A stretch of DNA of 42,090 nucleotides from a bacterium HR26 (GTDB taxonomy: Bacteria > Chloroflexota > Chloroflexia > Thermomicrobiales > Thermomicrobiaceae), in contig BEIC01000002.1 in assembly GCA_002898875.1 (NCBI GenBank), positions 1-42,090 on the forward strand. The letters are read 5' to 3'. Shown piece after piece: positions 39,150 through 42,090 of this stretch (within the stretch, counting starts at the first letter, position 1; each line of letters begins with the position of its first letter). Both the position numbers and the translations under genes were made by a program. The notes beneath the pieces are model-generated. The model had not been told where the DNA came from. It saw only the letters and a list, made by a program, of their open reading frames with translations, and made no database searches.

Positions 39150-42090
39150 CTACTCGTAGCGCAGCGCCTCGACGATCGAGACGCGCGAGGCCTGGCGCGC
39201 CGGCACATAGGCCATTAGCAGGGCCACGGCCAGCGCCAGCCCGGCGAAGAACGCGATCTGCCCCCAGGGCACGATCAGTGTCTCGAACTGGAACGACTCG
39301 TTGAAGTCCTCGCTGAAGAGGACGAGGCGCGAGAGCAAGAGCCCGAGCACCAGGCCCGAGAGCACGCCGAGCGCGGTGACGATGGTCGACTCCAGCAGGA
39401 AGCCGGCCGCCACCATCGACTGGCGGTAGCCGATGGCTCGCAGCGTGCCGATCTGGTGCCGTCGCTCGACCACCGCCCGGAACGAGACGACGCCGAGCGC
39501 CGCGATACCCACCACAAGTCCCAGCGCCATGAAGCCCTGGATCAGCCGGATGAAGCCGCGGGCGATGCTGGTCTGCTCGGCGATCTCGTCGGCGATGACC
39601 GAAGACTGCACACCATATTGGATCAGCCCGGACTCGATCTGCCGGCTCAGCGCTCGGGCGTCGGTCCCGGGAGCCACATCGACGTAGTATGCGATGCTCG
39701 CCGGTTCGGGAAACAGCTCCTGAAATGCCTGCTCACTCACGTAGATGCCGAAGAGCATCGAGGCCTGCGGGTCGATCACCCCAACGACCGTGAGCTGCTT
39801 GACCCGGTTGTCGAGCGGGCTCCGGACCTCGATCTTAACCGGCTGCATGGTCGACCCCTGGCGCTCGACGCCCTCGATCGTGAAGCTCAGCGGCCCGCCG
39901 CCGAAGCCGCCGGACTGGAGCGTGTTGGCATCCACGATCGCCAGCGTCGGGTCCTCGCTCACGGCCTCCCAGACGGCCTGATCGCTATCGTAACCAGCTG
40001 CGCGGAGCTGGAGCGGCGCCTCGCTCTTGTGGGCGAACACCTGGTCGATCCCGCTCACTGGGTAGTTCGACCACTCTGCGTCGCCCGGCTGGCGCGCCTG
40101 CGCCTGGAACGCTCCCATTTCCAGCACTCGGCCGACCGCAGCCACGCCGGTCGTGTCGATCCCCGCATCGGCCAGCGCCTGCCGGAAGTCAGGGATCGGG
40201 TTCGTCGGGGGCTGGCTGGCGGTGATCTCCCAGCCGGCTCCCGCCTGGTCACTCGCGAAGAGCGCCATGAAGTTGGCGTTGATGGTCGACATCACCACCA
40301 GCGAGAAGATGATCAGGCTGAACATCGCAATGGTTAGGCCGGTGCGCCCCCGGTTGGCCAGCGGGTAGGCCACCGCGATCTTGACCGCCGGCAACCAGCT
40401 TCTGAAGGAGCGCCCGAAGACACTGACCAGCGCGGTCAGCACGTCGGCGTTCCAGACGATCAGCACGGTGGAGGCTGCCACCATCATGACGCCGGAGAGG
40501 AAGAACATCTCGATGTCGCCCTCCATGCGGCCGAAGAGGCGATTGTGGAGCGAATCGGGCAACAACCAGTAGACGAGTACCAGCGCCGAGGCCACGCTGT
40601 AGAGCGGCCGGGCCGGCACGCCGAAGCGGCGCAGGATAGCCGCCGCGCTCAGCGGCAGCAGCGACATGCCGAAGGCGAAGAGAAAGAGCCGATCGCTGGC
40701 CTTCCCACCCCAGAGCATGAGCACCCCGAGCAGCAGGCCGAGGACGCCAAAGATCAGCCAGCGCCGCCCAGCACGGGGCAGCGACGGCTCCGGCAGATCG
40801 CGCACCGCCGAAACGATGTTCAGCCGGCTGACCCGCCAGGCCGCGACGGCCACGGTCAGGAAGGTCACCACGACGCCGAGAGTGTAGGCGACCACTAGGT
40901 CGCGCGGGCGCCAGGCCGGCTCGATGACCAGGAACTCGCCGATGAGTTGCGCCATAATGCCGGCGATGCCGAAGGCCACCAGGACACCCAGCACCGCTCC
41001 GACGAGCGCCGCGGCCAGGTTGTACCCCAGCCCCTCGATCAGGAAGACAGCGACCAGGTGGCGGCGCTTCATCCCCAGCGCGCGCAGCATGCCCATCTCC
41101 GGCTTCCGCTCGGCTGCCAGCAGGGCAAAGATCAGGAAGATGAGGAGCAGACCGGCCGCCACCGAGAAGAGCCCGAAGATCAGGAAGAAACTGGCGAATG
41201 TCTCGCCGGCCTGCTCCGCCTGCTCCACCGAGCGCTGCTTGACCGGAATGGCCCGGTATGGCGTGCCCTCGAGCGCCTGGTTGAGCCGCGCGGTCACTGC
41301 CTCGGAGTGCTGGAGCCCCTCGCGCACGTCGCCGCGATTGCTGACGGCGATGAAGCTGATCTGGCCGGGACGACCCAGGAGCTCCTGCGCTCTGGCCAGC
41401 GACATCGCCATGCCACTCTCGCCGCCGGTGGAGAGGGTGCCAGTCAACACCCAGTCCGGGGCGATCGCAGCCACTGTGACCGCAACCTGCCCACCCTGGA
41501 GGTAGAGCGCCAGGCGGTCGCCCACCTGGGCATCCAGTTGCTCAGCCGTGCTCTCGCCGAGCACGACGGCCTCCTCGCCTAGCCCCGCGAGGTCGATCGA
41601 CCGGCCCTCGAGGTCGCGCAGGCCACCGATCGGCTCCATCGCCGCCGGGTCCAGCCCGATCAGGTTGACGACCGGCTCGCTCAGGCCTGTCCGCTGGTTA
41701 AGGACCGGTACTGGTTGCCAGAGGGCTGGTATGACCGCGTCGATCGCCGGCTCGCCAGCGGCGACCTCGCGGATCGTCGCGGCGATCTCCTCAGGGAAGG
41801 TTACACCTGGCGTCGGCCCAGCGAAGTCGCTCTGGTCGCCGGCAGGGACGACCAGCTCGTCCACCTCGCCGCTCAGGCGATAGACCTCCGAGGTGATGCT
41901 CCGATTCAACGTGGTCCCGGTGGTCAGGGCCGCGGCGAAGATCAGCGTGCTCAGCATCAGGCCGACGACGACCAGCACTGTCTGCACCGGGCGCCGCGGG
42001 ATATTCCGCAGGCCGATGTGGCCAAGGATCGGCCGGCGCAGCCAGATCGCCCCGGCGATCGCGAGGCAGAGGAGAAAAGCAGCGACCAGC
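39150..42090 (-). CDS. FtsX/MacB-type ABC transporter permease (5' end outside window)
   Basis: A very long permease with two FtsX domains: one around residues 250-420 of the track ORF (RKPEMGMLRALGMKRRHLVAVFLIEGLG) and one at the C-terminus (RRHQIGTLRAIGYRQSMVAAGFLLES...YVPARQASRVSIVEALRYE), with MacB-type periplasmic domains between. The track begins at GTG 41987, but the frame stays open to base 42090 and encodes a membrane helix plus ILGHIGLRNIPRRPVQT, the usual juxtamembrane motif of this family. The true start is therefore beyond the right edge, probably with more N-terminal sequence and perhaps the ATPase gene. Role: export or mechanotransmission of lipids or lipoproteins; substrate unknown. 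Confidence 0.92.
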   Translation of the reverse strand, partial: LVAAFLLCLAIAGAIWLRRPILGHIGLRNIPRRPVQTVLVVVGLMLSTLIFAAALTTGTTLNRSITSEVYRLSGEVDELVVPAGDQSDFAGPTPGVTFPEEIAATIREVAAGEPAIDAVIPALWQPVPVLNQRTGLSEPVVNLIGLDPAAMEPIGGLRDLEGRSIDLAGLGEEAVVLGESTAEQLDAQVGDRLALYLQGGQVAVTVAAIAPDWVLTGTLSTGGESGMAMSLARAQELLGRPGQISFIAVSNRGDVREGLQHSEAVTARLNQALEGTPYRAIPVKQRSVEQAEQAGETFASFFLIFGLFSVAAGLLLIFLIFALLAAERKPEMGMLRALGMKRRHLVAVFLIEGLGYNLAAALVGAVLGVLVAFGIAGIMAQLIGEFLVIEPAWRPRDLVVAYTLGVVVTFLTVAVAAWRVSRLNIVSAVRDLPEPSLPRAGRRWLIFGVLGLLLGVLMLWGGKASDRLFLFAFGMSLLPLSAAAILRRFGVPARPLYSVASALVLVYWLLPDSLHNRLFGRMEGDIEMFFLSGVMMVAASTVLIVWNADVLTALVSVFGRSFRSWLPAVKIAVAYPLANRGRTGLTIAMFSLIIFSLVVMSTINANFMALFASDQAGAGWEITASQPPTNPIPDFRQALADAGIDTTGVAAVGRVLEMGAFQAQARQPGDAEWSNYPVSGIDQVFAHKSEAPLQLRAAGYDSDQAVWEAVSEDPTLAIVDANTLQSGGFGGGPLSFTIEGVERQGSTMQPVKIEVRSPLDNRVKQLTVVGVIDPQASMLFGIYVSEQAFQELFPEPASIAYYVDVAPGTDARALSRQIESGLIQYGVQSSVIADEIAEQTSIARGFIRLIQGFMALGLVVGIAALGVVSFRAVVERRHQIGTLRAIGYRQSMVAAGFLLESTIVTALGVLSGLVLGLLLSRLVLFSEDFNESFQFETLIVPWGQIAFFAGLALAVALLMAYVPARQASRVSIVEALRYE

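Noticed and set aside
38168-39304. 378-aa plus-strand ORF overlapping the DUF1028 gene
   Set aside because: Frame-shifted shadow, extremely Arg/Pro/Gly-rich; the DUF1028 frame is clear.
39456-40337. 293-aa plus-strand ORF antisense to the FtsX-like gene
   Set aside because: Shadow of a certain gene; no domain and no ribosome site of note.
1-42090. CRISPR arrays, tRNA/rRNA genes, IS elements, att sites
   Set aside because: Reading through the intergenic regions I found no regularly spaced repeats, cloverleaf sequences, transposases or integrases.

Overview
The window is GC-rich bacterial chromosome with a mixed, mostly metabolic gene content. Gene families, Shine-Dalgarno style and base composition would suit a Thermomicrobia-type member of the Chloroflexota (Sphaerobacter/Thermomicrobium relatives), but no rRNA or other phylogenetic marker is present, so this is inference. 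I see no tRNA, rRNA, CRISPR array, transposase or prophage gene.

Layout. (1) 1-4.8 kb: the 3' end of a carbon-nitrogen hydrolase, an oligopeptide-type ABC importer (Tat lipoprotein binding protein plus two permeases, no ATPase) in visibly lower-GC DNA, then a creatininase-family amidohydrolase. (2) 4.85-8.0 kb: a CHY zinc-finger protein and two convergent, tail-overlapping polytopic membrane proteins that resemble GT-C glycosyltransferases. (3) 8.1-14.5 kb, minus strand: an acyl-CoA oxidation and electron-transfer cluster, read acyl-CoA dehydrogenase, enoyl-CoA hydratase, EtfB, EtfA, FixC-like ETF dehydrogenase, CvpA-like/zinc-ribbon membrane protein. No FixX ferredoxin is present. (4) 14.8-19.1 kb: an Hpt-like helical protein, a lipoprotein, a zinc-ribbon membrane protein, a glutamate-1-semialdehyde-aminomutase-like class III aminotransferase and a SnoaL-like protein. 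(5) 19.5-23.7 kb: a PAS-PAS-GAF-GAF-LuxR regulator, followed by two small diverged paralogues of unknown function, each preceded by a structured leader with a candidate mini-ORF. This is the least explained part of the window. (6) 23.8-28.6 kb: D-cysteine desulfhydrase/ACC-deaminase family, MmgE/PrpD, a small zinc-ribbon protein, a HEAT-repeat protein with a probable leaderless promoter, and a class II aldolase lacking one zinc ligand. (7) 28.7-34.2 kb, minus strand: sucCD and hutHU. (8) 34.3-42.1 kb: two YtxH-like small proteins, a rhomboid protease, an O6-alkylguanine-DNA methyltransferase, a YibE/F membrane protein with a His-rich tail, a DUF1028 protein and a large FtsX/MacB-type permease that runs off the right edge.

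How the parts may work together. The dehydrogenase-hydratase-EtfAB-FixC set can oxidise acyl-CoAs and pass the electrons to a quinone. HutH and HutU take histidine to imidazolone propionate; later Hut steps are not here. SucCD interconverts succinyl-CoA and succinate. The first 4.8 kb looks like uptake and hydrolysis of an amide- or peptide-like compound.
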